From positions 15,123,051 to 15,187,050 of the forward strand of contig OX637391.1 in NCBI GenBank assembly GCA_951799425.1: 64,000 nucleotides of DNA. Direction: 5' to 3'. Below, one piece after another: positions 24,041-34,985 of the stretch. This stretch comes from Ilex aquifolium. Its lineage: Eukaryota > Streptophyta > Magnoliopsida > Aquifoliales > Aquifoliaceae. Below the pieces are notes generated by a model, which worked only from the letters and a program-made list of their open reading frames with translations, was not told the DNA's origin and searched no databases. A program made the position numbers and the translations under genes. The stretch's first letter is position 1. The number at the start of each line of letters is the position of its first letter.

Positions 24041-24053
24041 TCTTGCAGTGCAT

Positions 24054-24309
24054 AATACACATACATTACAGATTATTATTTTAGTACCCATCCAAGAAAG
24101 TTACTCTTACTTAAGAAAGAAAACAAATATAGGGAGATTTCGAAGCCATCATTTAGAAATAATTGGATTTAATAAAGACCAGCTGGTAAGCATGTATATG
24201 CACATGCGTGGTGCGGTGTATAAATCATATGCATATGTATATTATTTCTTGTGTTTTAACGCTATAGTTGGTATGTGGCAAAATTGTGGGGAACCTTCTC
24301 AGTTCACCA
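24054..24309. other. Short flank right of the CACTA element
   Basis: I see nothing recognisable here. The 89-codon ORF across it has no domain features. Confidence 0.4.
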
Positions 24310-24717
24310 AAACCTAATCCACTACTCGTTAAGTCAACATACAAGTACTCGAGTCTTATACCTCAACTAGTATCATGGTTAGATGCTCCTTTCCTTGTTA
24401 TCTCTCCGTCAAAGGCTTTCCTTCAACGTCTAGTGTAGCTTCACTTGGACTTTCCCCGCCACATGGTTTGCCTAGGCCTCAAGTAATCATGGCACGCCAA
24501 TGATTTCGGTATATCCTCACGAATGAGTTAGGTTTACATTATCTTCAACACTAAGTTGTGAGGTTGGGTAGAATCTCTAATGGTAGCCGTTGAATTTAGA
24601 GATTTAGTTTAGTAGTGAAAGCTTTCAAAGGCAGAAGAAGTGTTTTCTTTCTTAGAAATCACACAGGAGGCTTAACCTAACTGTGACAAAAGGCTCTTCC
24701 TATTTACAGGTCTGGAG

Positions 24718-26672
24718 TAATGTTTTAAAATCCGGTCCGGCCTGATAGGTTGACCTGGTGAATTGGTGAATTGTTCATTAAACCGAGATGGGTTGTGTAT
24801 TAGATCGTTTGAGTAAAAAACTCGGTAAAAATTCACTAAACTGGTTGGTTCTTGTCCAAATCTAATGAACCAGATGGTTTGTAACAAACCAGATGGGACA
24901 AGTCAAAGAGTATAAAAAACTATACTTTTGGCCCTTTTGGAAATTTTAGCCCTAAAACTTTCTGTGCCTCTACTTCTCTCCATTGTCCAGTCCAACGATT
25001 TTAGCAAAAAAGTTCACTCCATGGATTCTAGACAAAAGATTCAATCTTTTGGCAATAATGGAAAAATTCACTCCATGGATGCTTCACTCACTGAGTCGAT
25101 CTTCCTCAGGTACATTACATCACCATCTCTCTCTCTCTCTCTCTTGGTTTGTTGACATAATCTTCTCTCTCTCACTCTTAGTCTCTCAACACTCCTGGAT
25201 AGTGATTGTTATGTTCTACGATGGTATTTTTGGGCTTGGTTCTTATATTTTCCTATTTGGGGTTAATTAATTTGTGAACATTCAACAAATCTGAAAATTT
25301 TAGCAATTTTTTGTGACTCCTATTGTTGAATTGTGGTTTGTTCCACTATTTTTTCCCCATTTGTGTTTGTTGTTGTTGATGTATCTTGAAATCATTTTGC
25401 TATTCAAAGTTACTTGAGCATTTTATAGTATGGATTTTTTATTATTTTCATCAGAGCTATTTGCCCTAATTATGGATGAACTCACTAGGCACATTCAAGA
25501 TGATGTCTCACGGTGTATGCTATTTACATATGATATTGTCTTAGTAGATGAAATTCGAAGATGGATTAACAGTAAGATAAAAATTTGGAGAGAGACACTC
25601 GAGTCGAAATAGCTGAAAATATAGGAGTAACACTGAATACATGCAATAAAATTTTAGTAATAAAAGAAGTAGACATAGTGAAAAAGTTAAGATTGAAAAT
25701 CAAGAAATAGCAACAAGTAAACGATTTAGATATCTAGGATTGATCATTAAATATGAAAGAGAGATTGGAGAAGATGTAACTCATAGAGTCAATGTCGGTT
25801 GGCTTAAGTGGATGAAAGTCTCTGACATCTTATGTGATAAAATAATATCAATAAAATTGAAAGGTAAGTTTTACCAAACAACTATAATGACAAATATGTT
25901 GTATGTGACGAAATGTTGGGCAACTAGGTAACAATATAGTGACAAAATGAGTGCAGCGAAAATGAGAATGTTAAGATAGATGTGTGGAAAAATTAGAAAT
26001 GATAGAATAAGAAATGATCGTATTAGGGAAATGGTAGGAGTAGCTTCAATTGAAGACAATTTGAGAGAGAATAGATTAAGATGGGTTGGTCATGTTCAAC
26101 GAAGGCCGATAGAGACATCGGTTAGAAAAAGTGATAAAATTTCTCTTAATGTTACTAGAAGTAGGGGTAAACCTAAATTAACATTGAACAAAATAAAAAA
26201 ATATATATGAAAATATTTAACTTAAGTGAGCGTATAACGCATGATCGAAATGAATGACGAAGACTGACTCCTATAGCTTACCCCAAATGATTGGAGCATA
26301 AGGTTTGGTTTGATTTGGTTAGTGGATGTATTGGACCATTTTAAGGTTGAATCAATAATTTGAATATTTATCATCCATATTGATTTATTGAATATTGATG
26401 CTATGAAATGAGATTACGAGTTTTCAATTTTTAATTTGATAGTTTTTTGTTCTGAAATTTGTATATCTTTGTTTAAACTTTAAATTTTGTTCCTGATTTT
26501 GCATAAAGAATGTCTTCATATGTATAATGTGCACACATTATTCCTGTTAATATATTTTTTTTATTTTTTTATTATACAACCAGTCTGACCGGTGACCTTT
26601 TTTTTTTTAACCAGTAACCTGCTGACCTGGTCTCTTTTTCGGGTTACTATCCGGACAGGGTTTAAAAATTAT
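24718..26672. mobile_element. Mutator-like element 1, 1,955 bp
   Basis: The ends TAATGTTTTAAAATCCGGTC and the inverted GACAGGGTTTAAAAATTAT match those of element 2 at 50489-51585. The flanks GGTCTGGAG (24709-24717) and GGTCCGGAA (26673-26681) are a 9-bp duplication with two mismatches, the size expected for Mutator-like elements. It has no transposase. An RTE-type LINE fragment is nested inside. Confidence 0.65.
25430..26290 (+). pseudogene. RTE-type LINE reverse transcriptase fragment
   Basis: C-terminal part of a non-LTR reverse transcriptase, in three open pieces and two frames. 25430-25612 has CMLFTYDIVLVDE (the catalytic A-D-D box changed to T-Y-D) and NSKIKIWRETLESK. 25740-25931 has the GWLKW...LKGKFY region. 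25980-26210 has MCGKIRNDRIRN and RLRWVGHVQRRP, typical of plant RTE elements. Stops and frameshifts make it dead. It ends near a TTTGG/TTTGA-rich tail (26300-26325), as RTE elements often do. Confidence 0.75.
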
Positions 26673-27427
26673 GGTCCGGAATAAGGCTAGTCTTAGTAAA
26701 TAAGAAAACTCACATTCGTGAACAACCGCTCGATCGGTGGGAGGGTGGTTGGAACTGAAATGAAAATCACTTTTCCATCTTGTCCAGGAGCAGCACTGCT
26801 TAAGCGATCATGAGCATCACTTGAGCGACCATGAAGGGCCGCTAGAGTTAGCTCTGTGTTGTTCCCCCATGGCCTTTTATCGTCGAATTCCCTAAGTCAT
26901 CAATATACCATTCTAGTCAAGGCTGATGAGCTAAGCTTGGTCCCTATTGGTTTTTTAGGTACAAAACCAAGAAAAAACAAGTCATCTTGAACACTGAAGG
27001 GTGTTGCTCAAGAGAGGTCCGATAATGGCGTAATCTATATTTTCAAAACACAAAATTATTTAGAAATTTTTTTCTTTGAAATCACCTAGAAGCCATACAC
27101 AGATTGCTTCAAATTTCATTTTCATTCTAATCATTCTAAGTTAAAAGTAACTAAGGGTTCATCTTAGCTGTCTAGCTCATTACCTTTGTCCTAAACATGA
27201 AAGTGCATAAGAAGGTTGAATGATGTTACTTTAAAGCTTGATCTCCTCTCTTCAATGATGTTTTTGGATCTTCAATTTTATAGCATCATGACCATGAAAA
27301 AGATTGAGGTTTATAATGGACACCACGAAATTAGTCAATTACATAATATGATCTAACAATCTTCCCCTTTGACAATTTCGTTTTAAGCAATCTCGAAAAG
27401 GAAAAGCTAAAAAGCGTAGAGCTAGAA

Positions 27428-29328
27428 CTTCTGGGGTGTCCTAGTGGGCCTCCTTGTCTTTTTTAAGAAAAATAGGATTGGTACCCCCTCGGTTGCTTTG
27501 CTCATGAAATACTTTAACGTCAAGTTCCAACCTGACGGCTTTTTGTACATCTCCAAATGGGTGAAGACCCCAGCCTTGATCACTGACCTGCCTAGCTCTC
27601 ACAAGAATTGGAAGAAACTGTTCTTCTTTGTGTTAGAAAAGGAATGGGAGTTTGACCTGAGCAATGCCAATGATACCCTTCATGTCCCTCGCTCTTGGTT
27701 AGGTCCTAACAACCTGTGTGAGTCCTTGTTTAGGGAGGGCTCAACTTGGATCATTTTGTTGTTGTACCTGCTGACCTCATTTACTTGGGTTGTTTCAGGT
27801 ATTCGCCCCGAGCTTGGAGCTGAGGATAGGCTTGCTTTTCTAGGGCTTGAAGATTGCCGCCCGGAGAAGTATTCTGACTTGATCAAGCATTCTGTGCTTA
27901 CCAAGCTAGGATTCAGTCGTCCCAAGGTGAGAGTTGAGACTCTGATTTCCGTCTCCGTTGTTGGTGTAGAAGACCCTACTAGTAAGATCCTTCCTCCTTG
28001 ATCTTTGGTTTTGTTTTTCTTTCTTTTTGTGTTAGCTGACCTGTTTACCTTCTCAAGTTCCAGTTCAATGGCTCCAGACGCTGAGGCTATGAAAACTAAG
28101 ATTGTTAAGATGAAGGGCAAAGCTAAGCGCAAGGTTGAAGTAGGTTCTGGGCTTGAACCTCCTTCAAAGGTGTAGAGGACAGAGGTGCCTCCACCTTCTC
28201 TTCCACCTCAAGAGATCCTTCCGCCCCCGCCGATTTCACAAAAGGCAATCTTGGCCTCTTTTTCTCAATGTGTTTTTCCTCCTCTTGTTGAGGGGTTCAC
28301 CGGTGGTGCGGGGGCCTCCTCCTCCCCTTTGTCAATTGAGGTCACTGCAACTCTGGATTCCATAGCTCCTATCTTGCGAGGGTCTGCCTCTTCCCGATCT
28401 GTTGAGAAGAGTCATCGTTTATGAGTGGTGGAGGCCTCGGCGATCCCTTTGCACACCTCTGCTACTATGGCTTTGTATGCAACAGCCTCGGTAAGTCTTG
28501 ATTTCCTTTTGTTTCTACTTTGAGCTCAAGTAATTTTTGTTGTCCCTGCCTTATTCCTTCGTTTTTTTCCAGCTGGCCATCCATGTAATTGCTTTTGTGA
28601 AGCGGGTCCGAGCTCTGGGAAGTACAGCTGAGGAGGCTCAGCGTACTTTGAATGTGTCTGAGCTCATGGTTTTCGAGCTTAGCTTTTCTAATGATGACCT
28701 CGAAGCTGAGGTTGAGGGGTTGGTTTTTACCAACAAGGATCTAGAGGCTGAAGCTAGAAAAGCTAAGGATGAGCTCAAAGTGAAGGTAGACAACTTGTTC
28801 CAGGCTTGCATGGATGCCTTAGAGGCCCTTGATTCCTTTGACACAATGAAAAATGAGTATAATATGTTGGACAAGGTCAAAGCTGCTCTACTGAAGGAGA
28901 TTAAGGCTGTAAGGGCTGATGCTCGGGAGAAGGATGCTCTGATTACTGAGCTCGAGGACAAGGCCGCTACCAACTAGGCTACTGGGTACCTTGCTTTCCA
29001 AGATCAGGCTATGGAGAATTATCCAGACCTGGACTTCGAATTCGAACTTCCTTTGGAAAAGGAGAAGACAAATGTTGAGAAGGAGGCAGAGGTTTTAGCT
29101 ATTACTGATGCTCATGTAGGGGTCTTAGTTCTTGGCGATGTCCTTGCTGACCTTGGAGCTCAGCCTTCTGCGGTGACTTTGCCACCAGTTGGAGTCGAAG
29201 CTCCTGCTCCTGTTCTTACTAAGATTCCTCTCCCTTCAATTGTTTTTTCTATTCTTGAGCCATCTGAGGCTTCTCTTCCTGCTGCTGAGTTGCCAAAAGC
29301 CAGTTCTGATCCTACTGTAGGGACTTAG
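27428..29328 (+). pseudogene. First antisense gene of element B, broken
   Basis: Counterpart of the intact gene in D (54570-57242). Likely exon pieces are 27428-27717, 27799-27981 (183 bp, the same length as in D), about 28036-28490 and 28573-29328. Intron 1 is 81 bp (80 in D), with a GTGAGT donor in both. The N-terminus is missing because the element is cut at 27428. In-frame stops at 28173-28175, 28422-28424 and 28975-28977 interrupt it. The last exon is a coiled coil (LMVFELSFSNDDLEAEVEGL) followed by a Pro/Ala-rich tail. Function is unknown. Confidence 0.7.
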
Positions 29329-30087
29329 GGTTTTTTAAGAAATTTATGTTCTTTACTTTTTTATGTATTTAGGAGGCCTTGTATTTTGCTTCTTTTAAGG
29401 AATGAAAATATTCTTTTTCAATTTCTTTGTACTTGCACTTTGTTTCTGTTCTTTCCTTCCTGCCCTCTTACTTTGAGGAGAACTCTGTTCTTCTGGAAGT
29501 GAACCTGAATTTTGCTAAGTATGAGGTCTTCCCTTATGTCCGTTGAGTTTTAGCTGTTTGTTAGGAGCTTCTTCGTTGTTGAAGAACTTATCTTAGTATT
29601 AGCAGAGATGTTTATCCTAATTTTTGCGAGCTGAAGAGCTCTCCGAGTGCTTATGAGCTAAAGAGCTCGTTGATAATTTATGAGTTGAAGAGCTCATTGA
29701 GTTTTCACGAGCTGAAGAACTCTTAGAGTTTCCATGAGCTGAAGAGTTCCCTAAGCTGCCTGAGGTCAAAGCTGAGGACTCTTGCATCTTTGTATGCTCT
29801 TATGTTCTTGCTTCGTATTCTTTCTTTTCCCCTTCTACTTCAGACAAGTCTTCAGCCTTTTAAAGCAATAATGGGATTGTTATCTGTGCCCACCTACTTT
29901 CTTAAAGCACCCCTTTCCTTCACCGTCGACATGATTATGGAAGTGTAATGGCCGCCTCTTCGCCTTCGCACGTTATTCGCTTCCTTAAATCTTGGGATTC
30001 CTTATTTTTTGCATAAAGTTTGGGATTCCTTTATTTTTTGCAATCCTCCTTAGAGCTTCTCTTACCTTTTGTTTTCATTTTTGCTTC
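29329..30087 (+). other. Spacer between the two antisense genes of B
   Basis: Starts with T-rich 3' UTR-like DNA with AATGAAAATA (29401) as a possible poly-A signal. It contains the 27-bp repeat array at 29628-29750 and ends in the region before the second gene. No other feature is seen. Confidence 0.5.
29628..29750. repeat. 27-bp tandem array after the first antisense gene of B
   Basis: About five diverged copies of a 27-bp unit with core GAGCTGAAGAGCTC, itself nearly palindromic. The same unit forms the larger array at 31401-31770. Confidence 0.8.
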
Positions 30088-31170
30088 ATGGCTTCCTCCC
30101 CTACTCCTTTGTTCAAACAACGAGCCCAGGCCATATTGGATGTGCCCTGGTACTTCGTGTTTCTGCTCTCTTCTGTGATCACGGCTTCAGAGGTGGAGGA
30201 TGTTCGGAGGCGGTACCTTCTTCCAGATACCTTAACCATCCGAGTCCCAACCATTGACGAGCCCTGCAACCTTCTCCTTCAGCGGGATGTTTGTTTCTTC
30301 AAAGGCGCTTTTGAGATAGGTCTTCGTTTTCCCATTCATCCAGCTGTTGGAAGGGTTCTGACATTCTTTGGAATGTGCCCCTCTCGTCTTTCTCCAGAAG
30401 GATGGGGTGCTCTGATAAGCTTTTTTATTTTTTGGCGTTTGTAAGGTAACGTTGAATTTCTCACTGTTGTCGAGTTCCTCTACTTCTACGATCTTTTTTT
30501 TATATGCCCCTTACTTTAATTGCTTTAGATGGAGACGCCACTTCGATTATCCCCTTTTCCTCGATGCCCCTAGCTCTCTAGGAGGGTGGAATCAACGTTT
30601 CTTTTTTATTTCTGGGGACTCTTGGGAGTTTGCTAAGGCGCGGTCTGAGCGCGCTCGGTTCCCGCGGTCTGACCGTGCTCGGGTCTCTTGCTCTTGGGGG
30701 CATTTTTTTGACATAGGTAAAGGAATTTTTACTCCCCCTTGCGGTTTGCAAACATTATGATGAATCTTAATTGTGCTTGTATTGTGCAGATGCTCCCAGT
30801 TTGACCCCTAATGAGAGTCAACCAAGTGGCTCGTGCTGAGGCGGTCCCTTACACGTTATTAGTCACTCCCCAGAACCTTCTTTGGTTTGGGACTGGTTCT
30901 AGCTCTGTTGTCATCTGGAGGCTATCTCTCTTTGAATCGGATAAGGATGTTGCTACTTCTGTAAGGAAGCGCAGAAGGGGCAGTTCATCAGCACAATCGT
31001 CTGGTTCCTCTTCTGTTGAGATCAGTTTTACAGCTGTAGAGCTGGAGTTTGCAAAAAATCAGCTCTCCGAGGTGGAGAAGGAACGAAACGAGCTGAAGGC
31101 TGAGAATGCTCGTCTGTAGGTTAAGAATGTGCAGTTGGAGGAGGAGATATCCGAGCTAAAGCGGAGACTA
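30088..31170 (+). pseudogene. Second antisense gene of element B, broken
   Basis: Starts MASSPTPLFK at 30088. The N-terminal domain (VCFFKGAFEIGLRFPIHPAV, then PSRLSPEGWGALISFF) resembles both the second antisense gene of D and the N-terminal domain of the first antisense gene, so the two are paralogues. TAA at 30442-30444 breaks it. A probable donor is GTAAAGG at 30717, with acceptor GTGCAG at 30789. The C-terminus encodes a coiled coil (SEVEKERNELKAENARL) with a stop and frame changes. Function is unknown. Confidence 0.65.
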
Positions 31171-31400
31171 GGGGGCATAGAGCTTTTCTTTCCCTTTTCT
31201 TTTTTTTGTAACCCTGCATTTCTTATGAATACAAAATAACTTTTCTGTTGAACGCCTTGCTTATTTCCTCGTTATTTTACTCTGTTAGTTTTAATGCTTG
31301 GGCTGAAAAACCCAATCAATGTAGCGAGCTGATTCAGATGCTCCTCTGATTTCGAGGAGAGTTCTGTTCCAAGTGTGAGGTCTGTCTTTAGTTGAGTGTA

Positions 31401-31770
31401 TATGAGCTGAAAATATCGTTGTTTGTTTATGAGCTAAAGAGCTCATCTTTTTCTTATGAGTTGAAGAGCTCATCCTTTGTTTATGAGCTAAAAAGCTCAT
31501 CGTTTGCTTATGAGCTGAAGAGCTCGTCTTTTGTTTATGAGGTAAAGAGCTCATCGTTAGTTTATGAGCTAAAGAGCTCATCCTTTATTTATGAGATGAA
31601 GAGCTCATCTTTTGTTTATGAGCTAAAGAGCTCATCGTTAGTTTATGAGCTGGAGAGCTCATCGTTTGTTTATGAGCTAAAGAGCTCATCGTTTGCTTAT
31701 GAACTGAAGATCTCATCTTTTGTTTATGAGCTGAAGGGCTCATCTTTGTTTATGAGCTGGAGAGCTCATT
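31401..31770. repeat. 27-bp tandem array after the second antisense gene of B
   Basis: About 14 copies of a 27-bp unit (TTTATGAGCTAAAGAGCTCATCG type). Because 27 is a multiple of three, both strands stay open: the plus strand reads a nine-residue repeat (YELKSSSFV), the minus strand a KMSSLAHK-type repeat. It occupies the same place as the 70-bp array of element A. I regard the ORFs as by-products, not genes. Confidence 0.9.
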
Positions 31771-31852
31771 GTGTGCTTATATTAGCAATGAAACATTGGC
31801 TGAGCTGAAACTTTGCCATTTTATTGATGATGAACTTTTACAAGTGTTCCGG

Positions 31853-33060
31853 TTATTGAAAGAACCTCTTCAAATGGTCAGCGTTCCAGGAATGACGCAA
31901 GATCTTTCCTTCCTCTATTTGCAGTTCGTAGTTCCCAGGTCTGATTATCTTGAAAACGATGTATGGACCTTCTCAGTTGGGGCCTAACTTCCCATGAGAA
32001 GGATCTTTTCCTGCAAGGAGGAGTTTTTTGAGGACTAGATCTCCGACTTTGAAGCTTCTGTACCTAACGTTCCTGTTGTAATATTGAGTTGTCCTACTCT
32101 GATAACTTATGATGCGCTGCATGGCTATGTCCCTCTTTTCTTCTAAGAGGTCGAGGTTGAGTAGAAGTGACTCATAATTGTGATCGGGTTCGAAGAGCTC
32201 TGTCATCGGGGATGGAATGTCTATCTCCACAGGAGCTACTGCCTCAGTTCTAAATGCCAAATCAAATAGAGTTTCTTGAGTTGCTGACCTGGTTGTAGTT
32301 CTATAAGCCCATAAGATCTCTCGGTCATGTTCCCCCATCGTCCCTTTAAGGCTTCGAGTTTGGTCTTCAAAGCTGCCTTTATAGTTCGAATAGTTACTTC
32401 TGTCTGCCCATTCGACTGAGGATGAGTTGGAGCTGATAAGTAATTCCTTATACCCAACTCGGCACAGAACTTTTTGAATTTGGGGTTATCAAACTGCTTC
32501 CCATTGTTCGAGACGATTGCCCTAGGTATCCCAAACCTGCAGATTACATATTTTCAGGTGAAGTTCTGAAATTTTTGCTCTGTAATTGATGCCAAGGGTT
32601 CCATTTCAGCCCATTTGGTGAAATAATCCACTCCAATGATGGCGAATTTACATTGCCAAGTGCTGATGGAAAGAGGTCCAAGTATGTCCAATCCCTACTG
32701 CTGAAATGGCCAGGGGCTGATTACCGAGGTAAAGAGCTCTGGTGGACAATGGGGGATGTTGACATGTAGCTAGCAGGTCTAACACCTTCTGACCAACTCT
32801 GCTGCATCCTTGAGCAGTTTGGGCCAGAAGTAACCTTGCCTCAACGTTTTACCTATTAGCGCACGAGCTCCTATGTGATTACCGCAGACACCCTCATGAA
32901 TTTCTCTCATAATGTAGTTAGCTTCTTTGTCTCCCACGCACCTCAAAAGAGGTGCTGAGAAGGCTCGTTTGTATAAATTCCCCCGGAGGAGGGTGAACCT
33001 AGATGACCTGGCTTTTAGTTTTGTTGCTTCTTTGACGTCTGCTGGTAAGGCTCCATTCTG
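31853..33060 (-). pseudogene. Integrase of element B, decayed
   Basis: The zinc module (HEGVCGNH, VRRC), a core region with GLDILGPL, the second catalytic segment (changed to VSNNGKQF, so the second Asp is Asn) and the HPQSNGQTE segment are readable in pieces. A frameshift lies near 32338 and several stops occur, e.g. TGA near 31973. The C-terminal region runs to a stop at 31855-31853. The upstream end continues at 47306 on the other side of element C. Confidence 0.8.
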
Positions 33061-33065
33061 GAGAT

Positions 33066-34968
33066 TGACTTGATCTGAAATGTGTACACCCAAGTGCAGG
33101 CGGTCAAACTGTAGTAATAATTCGGTTTGAGTCCAGAGTCAAATCCATAGGGAACTTTTGTTGGTATTTTTGAGATAAGCAGTGGTGGAGACCTATTGAT
33201 TGTAACCTTTGAGATTTGTTGTGAGGTGTGAGATTTCCTGGACAGAATATAAGATTCTTTCCAAGAGAATTGTCTTAACAAAATATGAGATAAACTCTAA
33301 TAAAAAAAAGTCACTTTTTAGTTCAAGAATCTGGACATGTAGTTAATTATCCGGTTTATTATACTTGTGCTTGATAACTCAATTAACTCCCGTGTCAACT
33401 GCAAGTTAATCGGAAGATAAAGATGGACTATGAGAATTAAGAACATGATTCCGATGTCTTTCTAGAAGTTTACAAGAATTGTCTGTGCCGAGACTTAACC
33501 AGTCTACAAACAAGCAAGTGTTTCTACAAGACATCCAATCATGACATTAATATTCCATTCTTTAAATGAAGCACAATAAGGGGGATGATTGAAGGGTAGT
33601 CATGAAGATCTAGCCGGGGTACTTGCCTTGAACCGATGAGTCTTTCTATGCAAGAGTCATCCGTGCCATAGAAAGAGTTCACGGTTATACAAAGTACCTT
33701 AGCTTTGCTAGATACAATCAATCATCCAATAAAAAAGAAGAAATAAATGTTAAGCATAAGAACAGTGCACAAATATAATTCCCGGATAACTTATTCATGC
33801 CCTTCTCCTTTTACTAAAGAGTGAATAAGAAACTACTCACTCTTCATGGCTTTGGTAAAGCTAGAAAAGTGGGTGATGCTCATCCCTCAAAGTAGAGGAC
33901 TTAAAAGATGAAATAACAATGAACAAGGAGCCAATCTTTAACAAAGATTGAGTGAATCACATTCCACCCTTCACGGTTTTGGTAAAGCTCTAGAAAAGTG
34001 GAAGAGTTTCACTCCTCTAAGAAAGAAAGAAGCTCAAGCAATGGAAGTGAAGTACATAAACAATAAAAGTAGAAGAAAGCTAGTCACATTTGGAGGGTGG
34101 CTTCCTCAACCAAGGAATGGAGGGTTGCTTCCTCAACCAAAAGATGAACTAACTCCCTTCTATGCATGTAAATGAAAACATAAGCATAAAACTACTTTTA
34201 TAACAAGCAAGGAGATTTGGACTAAAGCCAAACTAATCTCTAAAATAAAGACTTCATACAAGGAAAATGTAATCTTAAATCTACAATTGAGTGGGAGTCT
34301 AAGCCTCCATCAACCTCTCTACTTGGATCCTTAAGCTCTCCAACAATAGGAGTATTTATAGGCAAGAGGAGGAGACAAGAAGGGGTGAAGGAATAGTGTA
34401 TGTCGTCCAAGTCCAAGTGAAAAACCAACTACTCTGCTGTCAGTCTGTGGAGAACGTTCGAACGTGAGTTGGCGTTCGAACGTTGTTTGTCGTTCGAACG
34501 TTTCTTCAGTCTTTGCACTATGGGCGTTCGAACGCCAGATGTGCTCTGATCCTCTCACTCGAGTGATCTGTTGGTCTTCTGTGAAGTTCAGTTTCACACT
34601 CTATGCAGTAGTCTGATCTTCAATCAACTCAAGTGCACGTTCGAATGTGAGTTGGCGTTCGAACGTGATACTCAAGTGCCTCAGAGCTTCAGTCTTCTTT
34701 CCTAGCTGCAACACGCCTTCTCTTAGCAGTTGGGTCTGCTACAGTTCAATGTGGCCGTTCGAACGTGAGTTGGCGTTCGAACGTTCTGGCTGTGCTCCAA
34801 GCTTCTCCAATTTTGGGCTCTAATGTGCTGGTGTTGCATTAAAGTGTGGTACTTGTTGTTCTTGAGTCCTTGTTCAGTTTAGGGCCTGAAATGACATCAC
34901 TTAAACTCCATCAAAGTACAATTAGTCTTAAAACGACAGAGTAATATTCTAATTTTAAATGCTAATCA
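33066..34968 (-). repeat. 3' LTR of element C
   Basis: 1903 bp, TGACTTGAT...GCTAATCA. On the minus strand U3 carries seven exact CGTTCGAACG palindromes and one degenerate copy between 34455 and 34783, followed by a TATA box (TATAAATA, 34360-34353). Confidence 0.93.
34455..34783 (-). promoter_or_regulatory. U3 palindrome cluster CGTTCGAACG, 3' LTR of C
   Basis: Exact copies at 34455, 34473, 34491, 34525, 34656, 34756 and 34774; a degenerate one at 34638. They lie about 95-420 bp upstream of the LTR TATA box, so they could bind a dimeric transcription factor. This is inferred from position and symmetry only. Confidence 0.6.
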
Positions 34969-34985
34969 CACTCCCCAACCTAAAT
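34969..34985 (-). other. Polypurine tract of element C
   Basis: The minus strand reads ATTTAGGTTGGGGAGTG directly before the LTR start TGATTAGC. It would prime plus-strand DNA synthesis. Confidence 0.8.

Larger units (their letters stand above)
20095..24050. mobile_element. Non-autonomous CACTA-type DNA transposon, 3,956 bp
   Basis: The left end is CACTACAAGAA (20095) and the right end TTCTTGCAGTG (to 24050), i.e. CACTGCAAGAA inverted. The 3-bp duplication CAT flanks it (20092-20094 and 24051-24053). Both ends hold hairpin-forming subterminal repeats with the CCGGCGTTT/AAACGCC motif, as in plant CACTA elements. No transposase ORF is present. The interior holds a TC-rich segment (20530-20760), a TRIM-like remnant and a LINE tail, so it is a cargo-bearing, non-autonomous copy. 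Confidence 0.88.
24310..27427 (-). repeat. Copia (SIRE-like) 3' LTR, copy 2, opened by a Mutator-like element
   Basis: 26690-27358 repeats 2566-3231 in the same orientation, again followed by a purine tract on the minus strand (27359-27372). The left half of the LTR is inferred to be about 24310-24717, interrupted by the insertion at 24718-26672. Joining the flanks across that insertion restores continuous LTR-like text. Similarity to copy 1 ends soon after the purine tract (about 27382), and by 27428 the sequence is Tat element B. The left limit is uncertain. Confidence 0.5.

Noticed and set aside
31392..31808. 138-codon plus-strand ORF and matching minus-strand ORF with nine-residue repeats
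   Set aside because: Both follow automatically from a 27-bp tandem repeat without stop codons; no start context or conservation supports a protein.
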